Part shown: one piece after another, positions 41,590 through 52,720 of the stretch
How the letters are laid out: each line of letters opens with the position of its first letter
How positions within the stretch are numbered: the first letter of the stretch is position 1
From: Globodera rostochiensis
Taxonomy: Eukaryota > Nematoda > Chromadorea > Rhabditida > Heteroderidae
Reading direction: 5' to 3'
DNA: 64,000 nucleotides
Assembly (NCBI GenBank): GCA_018350325.1
Contig: JAEVLN010000013.1
Coordinates: forward strand, 1,550,001 to 1,614,000
Notes under the pieces: generated by a model
Database searches by the model: none
The model's input: only the letters and a program-made list of their open reading frames with translations
What the model was told of the DNA's origin: nothing
Position numbers and translations under genes: made by a program

Positions 41590-42254
41590 ATGGCCGGTGA
41601 TTATTTGTCGGGCAATAATTACACGTCAAACTTCGACGAGGACCGTTCTACGTCGGTTAACGTACCTTTGATCATCTTCGTTCTTGTTTTGCCCTTATTG
41701 TGCGCAATGCTCGCCATCCTTTTCTCGGTAGTAGTAGTTGAGTAGGGTGGCACGGCACGGCACCGGGACGGGATTTCTTAATTTTTCAGGTCCCGGTCTC
41801 GTGCCACCCTATTTTTGGGGCTGGGAGAGGGGAAAGATTTTTCTTTAACTCAAAAATGTTTTTATTTCTTAGGATTTTCAGGTAGCTCGCCATTCTTTTT
41901 TCGGTAGCAGTAGTTGAGTAGGGTGGCACGGCACGGGAAAGGGATTTCCTGGTTTTCAGGTCCCGGATTTTTCCCGAAAGTCCCGGTCTCATGTCACACT
42001 ATTTTTGAGGCTTGAAGAGTGGAAAGATTTTTCTTTAACTCAAAAATGTTTTTTTTTTTTTACATTTTCAGGTAGCGTTCTACTTTTTGTACTACAAACC
42101 AAGGCGCCAAAAGCAACGCGAGCGGCTGCTGCAAGCGTTGGCTGACGACTCCGAGAAGCTAAGGATGAGTGCCCAGGCGCAATCTGTGCTACCGCCAAAG
42201 CCTCTTAATCGTTCAGTGCGTGAAGTTAATCCATCGATGCTTTCCGTCTACTGA
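41590..42254 (+). CDS. Small single-pass membrane protein, 106 aa
   Basis: Exons 41590-41727 (46 codons) and 42072-42254 (60 codons plus stop), phase 0 join (TTCTCG|GTAGTA to TTTTCAG|GTAGCG). The N-terminal ~26 residues are polar with a sequon (NNYTS) and acidic, and no signal peptide. One long hydrophobic helix (VPLIIFVLVLPLLCAMLAIL) crosses the splice junction into FSVAFYFLYY. A basic juxtamembrane region follows (KPRRQKQRERLL), then a polar tail with PPKP ending NPSMLSVY. Topology is most likely outside-in by the positive-inside rule. There is no recognised family. The intron contains a duplicated donor region and GGCACGG-word repeats. Confidence 0.82.
41705..42071 (+). repeat. Tandem duplication of exon end, donor and intron
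   Basis: CTCGCCATCCTTTTCTCG|GTAGTAGTAGTTGAGTAGGG at 41710-41750 is repeated at 41884-41925 (CTCGCCATTCTTTTTTCG|GTAGCAG), each followed by GGTGGCACGGCACGG, a TCCCGGTCTC stretch and ACTCAAAAATGTTTTT. The copy has its own acceptor (GATTTTCAG) just before it, so it forms a 22-nt potential microexon. Confidence 0.9.
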
Positions 42255-43004
42255 AGTCGGACCAAGACCGCCCCATCTTCAGTTTAGTTTGTGCAAAATT
42301 GTGCATCTCTAATTGTTTTCTGAACATATTTTTGTGCTTGTAACTTCCACCATTTCGATCACAAGCGTATGGCGAAGGAATAAATGTTATCATACAATAA
42401 GATTTACTCCAAAATGAAATCTTCGCACCAAAAAACACTGTAATGTCAGGATTTTTAGGTTAGAAAATATCAAAATACTAAGCAACTACTAAATTAGGTG
42501 AGAAAAAAGTGCCAAAATAGGTAGCAAAAACCGGATTCATAAGCAAAAATAGGTACCTAGGTGTGAAAAATTCCCCAAAAGTCCCGGTCACGTGCCAATT
42601 AAATTGATAGTGACAAGGCCTTATGTTAAATTTCGCATTTTTAATTTTCTTATTTACAAAAGTATCCTAAATTTTTTTAAACCCACTTTTTCACTGCCAA
42701 AACCAATCACTGACGAAATCACCGCGGGCGGTTAAAATACCAGAACTTCAAATTTATTCAACGATCCAAAATATTAAAATAATATGCGAAAAAGACTTTT
42801 ATCTACGTAAATAGTCGTTAAAATAAGGAAAAAAAAATTAAGTATAAGCAAATAATCTACTAAAAGTGCCATTTTTTGTTGCATATTTCGGCATTTTTGG
42901 CCTTTTTTTTTGGTGCAAATCGATCCGGCCTCTAGTTAGGTATCAGTGAATGATATTGGATCTTTGTCCCGTTCCAGTCGCGTACGCAAGCAATCGTACG
43001 CGAC
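42255..43004. other. AT-rich spacer, no gene seen
   Basis: 42255-42440 is probably 3'UTR and flank of the membrane-protein gene (AATAAATG at about 42380). 42440-42920 carries AAATAGGTAGC/CCAAAAATAGG words and no exon. Confidence 0.45.
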
Positions 43005-43248
43005 TCAATTTTTGCGTTTTCCTTCTAACTGCAGCAGCAGTTGATCTTGCTTTGCTTCAAGCTTAGCGTACCGCGCGCGGACTCTTTCGTAGTTGGCTTT
43101 CAACTTTTTGGCCAACGCAATGATCTGAGCAGGTGCGACGTTCGTCTGCGCTCTGGCGGCTTTATCCCCTTCTTCAATTGTTTGATCAATGCCACACATC
43201 AACACATTAGCCAACTCGTTGAAGTACTGCTACTGCTCGAACTGTTCG

Positions 43249-45324
43249 GACGGAGGACGATTCGTTCCCGGCCGATTCGTTCCCCCCCGATTCGTTCCCC
43301 ACCCCCGATTCGTTCCCTTTATCCCGATTCGTTCCCTTTATCCCGATTCGTTCCCTTTATCCCGATTCGTTCCCTTTATCCCGATTCGTTCTCTTTACCC
43401 CGATTCGTTCCCCCTAATAAAAATGTCAAAAATCTAAAAAAATTGTTGAAAGCTTGTATTTATGCACGCAATCTTGTTTTCAAACCGGAATTTTGGGACA
43501 AACGTATATAATAGAGGATATTGAACTGAAAAAATATCATTTTGGATCAATAATTGTATAGTTTCAAAAAAATCAATTTGGTGCAATATTTTCTCCATCA
43601 ATCGATTCAACAAATAAACCACTCTCATCAAGACTCGCTTCTGCTTCTTCCAAAGCCGCTGCTTCTTGCGCTTGTTCATCTATTTCAACCATTGGAGGTG
43701 CATTAAACCCGATCAGATGTCCGATGCGTCCGAAATAGCGCGACAGAGTCTCCACGAATTGCTCCTCTTCGAAGTCCGTGTTCAGAAAGGCCAACACGTT
43801 CGCCTTTTCACGTTCAATGCCGGCATCGATTTCCGCAGTCATGGCCAATGGCTGATTCGGCTGCTGTCGCCCCTCCTCGATCGCCATTGCAGTTTCCTCC
43901 TCTGCATGACTGACCTCCTATTCTAGGAAATTTTAAGAAAACAAAGATTTTTCAACCTGAAAATTGATGATCCAGCGCCCTAAAAGTTGATGGGGTTGGT
44001 AGAACCAACGCTGCCTTCCGTGATAACTCTCCGCATGGTTTATCGTGCGGTGACGTGGCACATCGAAAAGATTGAAAAATTCGGCCCCAATGCTGTTCTT
44101 CACCCATGTATTCACCTGAAATTTTTTTTAATTTTAAAGTAGTTTGATAAAACTGCACATAGTAGTCCAAAATGTCGTTGGTCGCCACACGGACAGCAAG
44201 TTCCATTTCGCTACCGTTGATGATCCCTCGAAGCACATGAATGGAACGGTTCATGTAGTTGGGCGGACAGAATTGAAGTGCGCCGATCTTCCGAATCAGT
44301 CGTTGGAAGCAGAGGCCGTCATCCTCACGCGAGGTGTAAAGCTGAGCCAGTCCCATTCGCTGTATGCGCCTCTGCAGCGCCTGTCGGACATGGAAACAGC
44401 ACATTTTGACCCGAGAATCGACAAAATTTTGGCGAAATGCTTCAACAGACGCTGGCTCAAAGTCGAAGTTGGCTTGAAAAATCTGCAATTTCTTGTAAAA
44501 TGATGAATCTCATCAAAACAAATACATACTTGTAATTCACCGTCAGCTGCTTCCAACTCCTGACGTAGTTGAGACCAAAAGCGCCCGTAAATGATGCGCG
44601 TTTTTCCTCGCATCAATGCCGTGCAAAGTGGAACAGCGTGTGTGCCACCAGCAAAACCGAACACGCGATAGACCTGAATTTTCATAGAAATTTTTAAAAA
44701 ATTAGAATTAAATATACTTGGTAGATTCCTTTCGGCGCCTGTTTGAAGGTCCCGTCGGAGACAATGATCGCTGACTTCTTCAGCATATGGAGCTGACGTG
44801 GTGATGTGAAGATTGCCAATTCCTCGTCCAGATGGCGCAGGAGAATTTCATCGAAGTAGGGAGAATCCGCCACAGCAGTTTTTGCACGAAGTGTCATCCA
44901 CAATGAACGACAGTCTGCGTTCGCCAGTCCGCGAAGAGTCTGAACATCTCTGAGTTTTCTGCACCCCGCGCAAACGTAGCGTAGTCCAGAAATGTGTGGT
45001 TTTCCGCTTTTGGTCCATCTATAGCAAAGGTTAGGGTTTTCCGGGTGATCAGAAATCATTAAGGTTTTGGATCCAATTCGCTTACTGTAAAGAGCCATCT
45101 AAACATAAAAGGAAACAAATAAATATTCATTTGCTCTTCCGTTCCTCCCTACGTGAATTTTGAATCTTCGCAAGTGGTTTATACAATTTTTTTAGATTTT
45201 TGACATTTTTATTAGGGGGAACGAATCGGGATAAAGGGAACGAATCGGGGTAAAGGGAACGAATCGGGGGTGGGGAACGAATCGGGGGGGAACGAATCGG
45301 CCGGGAACGAATCGTCCTTTTACC
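43249..45324 (-). mobile_element. MULE DNA transposon, 2,076 bp, 9-bp target duplication
   Basis: Both ends are made of GATTCGTTCCC units (GAGGACGATTCGTTCCCGG outer, then GATTCGTTCCCTTTATCCC repeats, inner boundary TTTTTAGATTTTTGACATT in inverted orientation). Direct duplication AACTGTTCG at 43240-43248 and 45325-45333 fits the 9-bp signature of Mutator-like elements. It encodes the transposase at 43573-45098. Confidence 0.92.
43573..45098 (-). CDS. MULE transposase, spliced, apparently intact
   Basis: Cut-and-paste transposase of the Mutator-like superfamily. Coding blocks on the minus strand: 45098-44714 (MALYSKRIGSKTLMISDHPE; a FLYWCH-like Cys region, YVCAGCRKLRDVQ), 44672-44530, 44488-44150, 44114-43970 and 43915-43573, separated by short introns of 40-60 nt. 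Catalytic signature: first Asp in IIVSDGTFKQAP, second Asp in NFDFEPASVEAF, then CCFHVRQAL, and the Glu in RTINHAESYHGRQRW. No frame disruption was seen, so it could be autonomous. The C-terminal ~110 residues are acidic (EEEQFVETL, EEAEASLDESG). Exact splice points at the third junction were not fixed. Confidence 0.85.
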
Positions 45325-45509
45325 AACTGTTCGACTTTGTTTGAGTTGGGTGCCGCCGCTTCTCTGCTCTCAAAAAGTGCGTTGTCAAACTTTGGCATTG
45401 TTCGTTCACACTGATCGGCTTCAATCGTATTGCAAATGCACAACTGTTTTTCACAACCAAACGCACTTCTTGCCCATGTTTCTGTCTGAATTTATGTGCT
45501 CAAATATAA

Positions 45510-48224
45510 TAGAGTAGGTCGGGACCGGGATTTTTGGGAAAAACCGGGACCGGGATTGACCGGGACCGTGAAAGCCGGGATCGGGACCTGGACCAGCATC
45601 AAGAATCGGGACCGGGATCGGGATTTCGCCTTTTCAAAAACCGGGACCGGGACCGGGAAACGGGAAAAACCGGGACTGGCAATAAAAAATTTTTTTTTTG
45701 TAATGATCAAAGGTGAAACAAAATTTTTTTTATTATTCAAAATCATCCTCCTCGTTGTCTTCAACATCGATTGTCTCATCATCATCTCCCTTCTCAGGAT
45801 CAGGTTCGGCAGATGGGGCAAGGTGAAGCTCGTCCAAATTTGCCTTCACCACCAAAATTTTCTCGACCGTTTTCGCCGAAAGGCTAAATAATACAGGGCA
45901 TATTAAATAAAAACATAAGTAAGTACCGGTTTCGAAGTGTGTTGCTAAAGATGAGTCCAGCCTTCGAGAACAACCGTTCGGAACTGACGGAAGTAGCGGG
46001 CACTGAATGGGCAATGCGTGCCAGAACGACCAAATCAGGAAACTGTTGACCATTCGACCCCCACCAGTTGAAAATGTCCGCATCTATTGATGGTCGACCA
46101 AAGGCTTTGAAGGAAGCTAATTGGAGCTGTATGCGTGTGGTCAAATTCGTCTGCAATTCGCCAGAAAGCGTTGAAGGAACGGAGATAGTTCCTGGCGATT
46201 TCGGTTTCCAAATGTCATCTGAGAAACTTAATCACTTCCAATATGTATAGAAGTTGGAAAAAATTACATCGTACGCTTTCATCGCTTTTTTCTCCCGCAG
46301 ATAGGTCCGTTTCATCCAAGAAACCAAGAGGTTGAAAGTCGTTTTCGTCGTCACGGCCTTCGTTTTCTTTATAAACTGAAAAACACAACAAGAAAATACA
46401 AAAGAAACAAATCCAACCTTTTTTTCCAAACTCTATGAGATCCTGCTCAATGAGAGCCCAATTTGTCTTTGAAAAAATTGTTTCATCATATGCAAAGCGC
46501 GGGTCCAGGAGAGTTGAAATTCGAAGCAAATTGTTTCCAATCAGCTTCCTAACCCTGTCGCTTATTGAGTCGATCAGCTTGTTGACGAACGGCTCCAAAG
46601 TTGTCGGAATATTTGCTTGAATCAAAAAATCGCTCATTTTTTTTAGAGTCGGTAAAACGACGGAAGCTGTCGATTTCTCCCTTGAGAACTAAAAATAGGA
46701 AATAAAATATTCTATTTGGCGTAGTTTTAAACCTTTTGGGTTTCGACGTCGAAAACTCGAAGTATTGGACAGACATGTCGCAAACAATCAAAATCCATCG
46801 CGTCGATTCGAGGCAAATTTGTTGGAATCGTTTCCATTCCAACCAGTCTTGGGCGCTTTGGCATTGTTAAAATTCCTGCTTCTGCTTGGTCTCGCTCAAA
46901 TTGCATGGACAGTAAAACCTTTTTTTGCTCCAAAAATGCTGACAACATCCGAAATACTGAGTTCCAGCGCGTTGGAACTGGCTAAAAATCAAAAAAATGT
47001 TCATTTTAAATTTTAGCATTTACCATAACGTTGTTTTTTGGAGACGTTCAGCTGATGTTGGTTGCGTCGTCTCTAACGCAACAGACCAACTTTTCAGTGT
47101 TAAGTCCGTGAGTTTCCAGGCAATTTGTTATTTTTTCGGCCAAAATTTCACCCGTATGTCGGAACTCGTCCATCGGAAAGGACGCCAGTACATTGTCGTT
47201 GCGGCCAAAATTATTGTCGATCCAATGAATAGTCACGCTTAATTCAACCATTATTTAATTGATTAATTTTAAAAGCACCTCTGGAGTTGGGGCGATTTTG
47301 TAGGCTGGCTCCATCCGTCACTCGTTATGGCGTAAAAGCTGTTTAAAACTCCAGATTTGATTCTGGAGCAAACATCATTAGCCATTCTTGGCAATACATT
47401 ACATCTGAAGTGTTTTCTGCAGCCGAGTGCCTGAAAAAAACGTGTTTACAATTAAAAATTTCCTAAAAATACTGGGAGGTTTGGATATGCCCTGGCATAT
47501 AAAGACTTCAAGTCATTGTCCTCAAAAAAATAGAAGGAATTGTTTTGCCGTATCATGATGCGGGCAATTTGCTCCTCGGCCTCTTCAACGGAATTCTTTT
47601 TCGGGACGGTGAAGTTTAAAATTGATTCCTGCTACGAAATTGTTTATTTTATATTAATTCTTTTTTGTCTGTACCTGATGCATTTTTTGCTCATCAATAC
47701 CCTTCAAACCCTGGAATTCCCTTTTGTGGGCTGATTCCAAATGCTTCCACAGTCCTTTGGTCGAGCCATCTTTTCGGCTCAATTTCTTCGAAAATTTTGC
47801 ATTTTGCTTCTTCGGTTGAACACTTGTCAAAACATTTCCAGATTTCAGACATAATAAAATAAACAATTCTACGAAAGAAATCATTTCAATTTATAAAAAA
47901 ATACCAAATTCTGTTATATTTTTTGTAAAACAAAAATAAAGAGATTTATTTGGTTTTTGTTACCTATACAACGAAATGCCAGAAAATGTTTTTAAGAAGC
48001 ATTTTAAATTTTTTGCTCAAAAATCTCATCCTTAGGGGTGTACTTTTTTCCCGGTTAGTCCCGGTCCGACCGGGACCGGGATCGGGATTTCGCCTTTTCA
48101 GAAACCGGGACCGGGATCGGGATTACGATTTTTCAAAAACCGGGACCGGGATCGGGACCGGGATTCAAAAAACCGGGAATTTCCCGACCGGTCCCGGTCG
48201 GGATCCCGGTCCCGACCTACTCTA
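45510..48224 (-). mobile_element. hAT DNA transposon, 2,715 bp, perfect 8-bp duplication
   Basis: Ends TAGAGTAGGTCGGGACCGGG and its exact complement CCCGACCTACTCTA; target duplication AAATATAA at 45502-45509 and 48225-48232. Both subterminal regions (about 180 bp) are arrays of CGGGACCGGGATCGGGATT in mirrored orientation, including TTCGCCTTTTCAAAAACCGG on both sides. It encodes a hAT transposase. Solo GGGACC-word elements elsewhere in the window probably derive from this family. Confidence 0.96.
45733..47852 (-). pseudogene. hAT transposase with damaged BED zinc finger
   Basis: From the ATG at 47852: BED-type finger start SEIWKCFDKCSTEEAKCKI, after which the frame is lost. The rest of the finger (SKKLSRKDGSTKGLWKHLES-AH) is in another frame, consistent with a 2-nt loss that also removes a zinc Cys. 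Further blocks: LSVTIHWIDNNFGR, FRHTGEILAEKI and CVRDDATN (RNase H-like core with catalytic Asp) at 47251-47048; a middle part at 46948-46230; the dimerisation block SVPATSVSSERLFSKAGLIF at about 46050-45925; an acidic tail exon ending DDFE at 45736. Short introns are present throughout. Because of the finger frameshift it is probably non-functional as read. Confidence 0.85.
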
Positions 48225-48234
48225 AAATATAACG

Positions 48235-48500
48235 ACCTGTATTATTTTTGTTTTAAACGGGACGGAGTTGGCGGGACGAAGTTGACCCGTTTTGTGTATG
48301 ATGGTGGCACACTTTTTTTTCGTAACAACAAAAGTCCGGTAAAATAAAATGTTCCGGGAACGGAAATTTCTCCTAACGGGGCGGGAATCCCAAACGGGAT
48401 TTATTTTTCCTGTTTCCTTAAAAAATCCCGCTCGGCACAAAAAAGTGCGGGAACGGGAATCCCGTGGGAATCCCGTTCCCGCCAATCTCAAAAAATACAT
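48235..48500. repeat. GGGAACGGG/CCCGTTCCC word element
   Basis: AAACGGGACGGAGTTGGCGGG on the left and GGAATCCCGTTCCCGCCAATC on the right, with TTCCGGGAACGGAAATTTC inside. It is another word-type fold-back next to the hAT element; ends were not fixed. Confidence 0.6.
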
Positions 48501-48512
48501 TAAATAAAATAT

Positions 48513-51208
48513 TTAAACTACTTTTGGCGCGACCATATTGATGTCAACACATTTGCGGATTATTTTTTTGGATGCTACGCCCTGAAATGAGGCCAAATTT
48601 AACCCCAAATAGTATCAAACGCCTCAACAACCGCTTTCAGACTGCTTGGACGGGTTGGAGTCAAATGGTTGACCAATGATTTTGGAGCCATCTAAAGGCA
48701 CGGGACACCGAATTTTAAGGCGGTTGAACTGCAAAGTTCTTGTTATTAGTGTAGTTCATAGGGAATAGACGAGCAATAAATGCATTCGATTGATTTGATC
48801 ACTTCAATTCACCTTGAATTGCGGCATTTTGATGTTGGCATTGGCACCATTTTTGAACATTTTTTTGAGAGACGCCGACCCACACTGAATGTAACATTTT
48901 TGACGATTAAAATCGCCTAAAATTCATTGTGAAAACTAGAGATCGGACCGACCGAATCTTTCGATTGAGATTTTTCGAGATTCTCGGTCGGACCTCAAGT
49001 CAGATCTCTATTGAAAACTCACCGCCTTCAGGCTGTTCCGAAATGCTGGAGTCATTTTTTGCCCATTTTGTCTCTCACTGCCTGAAAACGGTAAATGGAG
49101 AACATTAAATAAAATATCAACAAATTCAAAAATAAAAATATTCAATGGTTAAGAAAACCAATTTTATTTTATGTACATGTCAAAAAGCATTTTATTGTTA
49201 ATTTAGATCACTTCCTTTTAATATTAGAGTTAACAGTGATGATGTCCGAGAATTTTTGTTTTTTATTTGTATTAAATTTTAATTGTTTTAAATCTCGAAC
49301 ATCCAAAATGCGGTCATGTGGACATGAATCAACCGAACTGTTCAAAATACCGAGCTCTGCGCATTCAAATGAGACGTCAATAGAGAAATGTTTTTTTTTA
49401 AAATTTCTCTTTTTTGAATTTTTTGTTTTTTTCCGGGAAAATTTGTTGACTTATGTTTTTTTGAATTTTTTTGTTTTTTTTCCGGGGAAATTTGTTGACT
49501 ATATCCTATGGGTTTTTTTGAATTTTCATTCCTCGCCGATGCGTTTCTTTTTCATCCGTCCGCGAAGCATCCGTCTCAAAGCGTTCATTCCGCTTCACTA
49601 AGTGCAGGACGACCTCCACGGGCGCAATGGCATCGGCATTTGCATGTCTAAACACAGTAAAAAACAAATTAATGGGCTAAGCGGCACCAGCGATGGCTGC
49701 ACGCGGGCCGAAAATTATCTCCGGGACGCCGGATCGGGCGGGAATTAACCTTTTGGGACCGGCACTCTCGAAACTCAGAAGGTCGGGTGCGTCGAAACAC
49801 CGGATCTCACAGATTTAAGGTCATTTTGGCACAGAAATCTTTCATTGGGATCCCATTTCGGGTTCCTAAGGATTCATATTTTTGGTTTTTTAAAATTGTC
49901 AGAATCCAATGTTCCGATTTCCGGGAGCTCTAAAACTTTCCAACACGTATGTGTACTTGCAAGCCCGGGCCTGATCAGTCCCGAGGGGTCGGCCACCGCC
50001 TAGCAATTCCCGACCGATTCCGTACTCCAGAGCCGCTGCCAAAAAATGAACAACTTACCCTCTGCTGAATGACGACGTTCGATTCCATTCCATGCCCAGA
50101 GCAGTTCACCTCAATATTCATATGATTCTGTGTTTCACGCTGTTGAATCCGCAGCTGCTCGATCTTCGTGTCCTTCTCTGCATTGGACCGTTGCAGCTCC
50201 TTCTTTTCAAGCCGTTCACGTGCAACTTCCTCACTCAACTCGTCATTTTCAAGCCGTTCACGCGCAACTTCCTGCCGAAACTCGAGCCGTTCACGTGCAG
50301 CTTCCTGCATCAATTCGTTGACCTGAAATGGGAAAGTCTCAATAACGGCTGCATTGGTCTAAGCTTACCTTCGCAGCAGCATTCTTGCGACACTCATAAA
50401 GTTCGTTGTCGAACTTGCGCACTGCTCGGCCTAACACTTCGGCAAAAATTGTGTTGCGAAGGCACGGCATATTCTCGCAGCAACGAATGGCACGGATTGC
50501 CCACGGCACTTTCTGTGAGTAAAGAATGATGGCACAATGCGAGAGATTAAAAAGGCAACAACAATATGAGCTGACCTGTGCCTTTGGCATTTTGATGTCA
50601 ACACATTTGGTGATATATATTTTTTCGTCTATTTCAACCTGAAATGGCACATCGTTTAGTTTAGAAAATGTCCGGACAATTTCTCAATGGACAATCCGTC
50701 AACGGGCAATTTGTCAGTGGGACAATCCGGCAGTAAAATATTCTTTTATTTTCAACTATTCTTAATAATATTTTTCTGTTTATTGACAGATTGTCTGATG
50801 TTGACATTTTTTTGTGCCACAAAAACTTACCGTGTTCTGATTGATTGGAACGATAGAGCCAGGAGCCAGATTGTAGGCTACGTTGTTTAACTAAATTATT
50901 TTATCAAATTTATTTAAATTAAGCTCACTTAGGTTTAGACTGACTTTTGACATTTTGGTCATTAGACATTTTGCCCATTAGTCTTTTTGTCACTATTAAT
51001 AATTCTTGAAAGTTAATTTACCTTTCGCGACGCAATTTTAATGTCGGTGGCACGCTTTTTGAGCACTTTGTTTGACGTTGAGACAATCTAAGAATTGGCA
51101 AGGCATATTTTAGTGAAATTTTGTCTAAACGCCAAGGCAACATCTCCAACTCACCGTGCTCGAGCTGTTCGATAGAATCGTCAACTTCTTGGCCATGTCG
51201 TTTCTGAT
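48513..51208 (-). CDS. Unrecognised multi-exon gene built from repeated short exons
   Basis: Minus-strand exons with good splice sites and phase 0 throughout: 51208-51155, 51087-51022, 50890-50831, 50638-50576, 50512-50369, 50322-50059, 48884-48813, 48728-48624 (stop), 48581-48513 (stop). Four exons share a lysine-rich module: KKRATDIKIASRK, TKCVDIKMPKAQ, NGANANIKMPQFK, RKCVDINMVAPK. The 50512 exon has paired cysteines (RCCENMPCLRN); the 50322 exon is an 88-residue coiled coil with three ARERLE repeats. The two terminal exons with stops imply duplicated or alternative 3' ends. A further exon near 51530-51455 (NFVKVQHEERGLGEFLEEF) may belong, but its phase does not fit. A paralogous piece is split by the MULE at 43-45 kb. 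No family recognised; the 5' end is not in hand. Confidence 0.6.
48937..49010. mobile_element. 74-bp hAT-type MITE, TIR TAGAGATCGGA
   Basis: Ends TAGAGATCGGACCGACCG and CCTCAAGTCAGATCTCTA; flanks GTGAAAAC and TTGAAAAC agree at 7 of 8. The interior is GAGATTTTTCGAGATTCTCG. It is located in the intron before exon 48884. Confidence 0.82.
49020..50058. other. Large gap in the unrecognised gene, no exon seen
   Basis: 49380-49520 repeats TTTTTTTGAATTTTTTTGTT with TTCCGGGGAAATTTGTTGAC. 49720-49990 is GC-mixed (GGGCCGAAAATTATCTCCGG) without a recognisable exon. It may be an intron or separate two genes. Confidence 0.4.
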
Positions 51209-51234
51209 CTGAAAATGTCAAATCTGATTAGTGA

Positions 51235-52720
51235 AAGTTCATATGTAGCCTCTTCTGATCAAGATCGGCACTTTTTTAATGATCATGATCAAATCTTGAT
51301 CAACGCAATTAAAATGATCAGAAATCCGGTCTGGATTGCAATCTTGTTATTAGCGTAGTTCGTAGGAAACATCTGATCAGTCGAAATTATGAAAATCCGC
51401 GACTTTGTACAATAATCAATTGCTCCATTCGAATTTCCAACAAAAACTCACTTCACGTACCTTATGAACTCTTCAAGGAACTCTCCGAGGCCACGTTCTT
51501 CGTGCTGTACTTTCACGAAGTTTTTCTGGTTGAATCACAAAGAAATCGAGGCGACCGGAAGTTTGTGCTGTAATATTATTTAAAATCTACAAAAATTAAT
51601 TTTAACATTATTTTAGTGATAGATAAACACGAAAAATAATCAAATCAATGATAATCAATGTTCACAATGGACATATAAAATTGTATGCAAATGAATGATA
51701 TTATTTATTAAGCAGTTTTTGTGCCGAGCATTTGGGCCAAATATGGGGGGGAAGGGAATAAGTAAATTGGTGATCGGAAAATAAATGCAGCTCCTCAGTG
51801 CGTTCGGTTAATGATCAGTCATTGCGATGACGCCGTACAGTCTGCGGCTTGCAAATGTCGCTCTCAAATGGTCAATGTTCGTTACGGTAATGAGCGGCAA
51901 CACGGCATTTGTTGTAATGAGAGACTAAAGGGACGTTGGTTAAGGTACTGAGAGACTAAGGGACGTTGGTTACGGTAATGAGAGACTAAGACGTTGGTTA
52001 CGGTAATGAGAGACTGAAGAGCGTTGGTTACGGTAATGAGAGACTAAAGGGGCATGAGAGACTAAAGGGGTGTTGGTTACGGTGATGAGAGACAGAAGGG
52101 GCGTCGGTTACGGTAATGAGAAACTAAAGGGGCGTTGTTTACGGTAATGAGAGACTAAAGGGGCGTTGGTTACGTACGGTAATGAGAGACTGAAGAGGCG
52201 TTGGTTACGGTGTTTTGGTGACTGAATAATTAAAATTTAACTGACCTGCAAGGGGCATGCTTTAATCTTGCGTTTTCTGCGACTTACAAATTAGATCCGA
52301 TCTGGATCATATAAAGATATGCTCGGTCATTTTTTGACTAGTTCTTATACATTCCTGATCAGTAAGTACATTCGCTGTTTCGTCGTGATCAGCCCATTTG
52401 ATCTGATCTAGCTGACATTTTTGAATAGATTTTACGTTTCCATTTCGTCGTGATTTGCTCAGTGATCTGATCCAACCCTTGGCTCTCAATGACCATACGA
52501 TCTGATCTATTCTGATCACCGATCCATCGAACCAAAAACATTCCTCTCATTAGAATACCTAAAACATACAATTCACAAAGTTGAAAATGCAAAAGCGATC
52601 TATTGAGCCATTTTTGAAGCCTTTCACAATGCCGAACCATTCGATTTTATGTTGAAAAGGCATTTCTTTTCGATCATCAGCTTTTCCTGAACCATTTTAG
52701 CTAAACAATGTTGATGTCAT
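51235..52720. repeat. GATCATGATC-word repeats and GTTGGTTACGGTAATGAGAG array
   Basis: 51245-51380 and 52290-52560 are rich in TGATC/GATCA words (AATGATCATGATCAAATCTT, TGATCCGATC-like). 51905-52215 is a ~31-bp array (GTTGGTTACGGTAATGAGAG, ACTAAAGGGGC) of about nine irregular units. No gene apart from the possible exon at 51455-51530. Confidence 0.75.

Larger units (their letters stand above)
43005..45470 (-). pseudogene. Coiled-coil gene fragment split by a MULE
   Basis: The minus-strand frame 45443-45334 (CNTIEADQCERTMPKFDNAL ending NSNKVEQL) runs up to the MULE, and 43239-43005 continues beyond it with FNELANVLMCGIDQTIEEGD and a Lys/Arg/Gln coiled coil (KLEAKQDQLLLQLEGKRKN). The two parts align in order with the exons at 50512-50369 (KFDNELYECRKNAAAK) and 50322-50059 (VNELMQEA). 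Even with the insertion removed a TAG stands in frame a few codons after the junction unless an intron is used, so the locus was perhaps already decayed. Function unknown. Confidence 0.6.
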
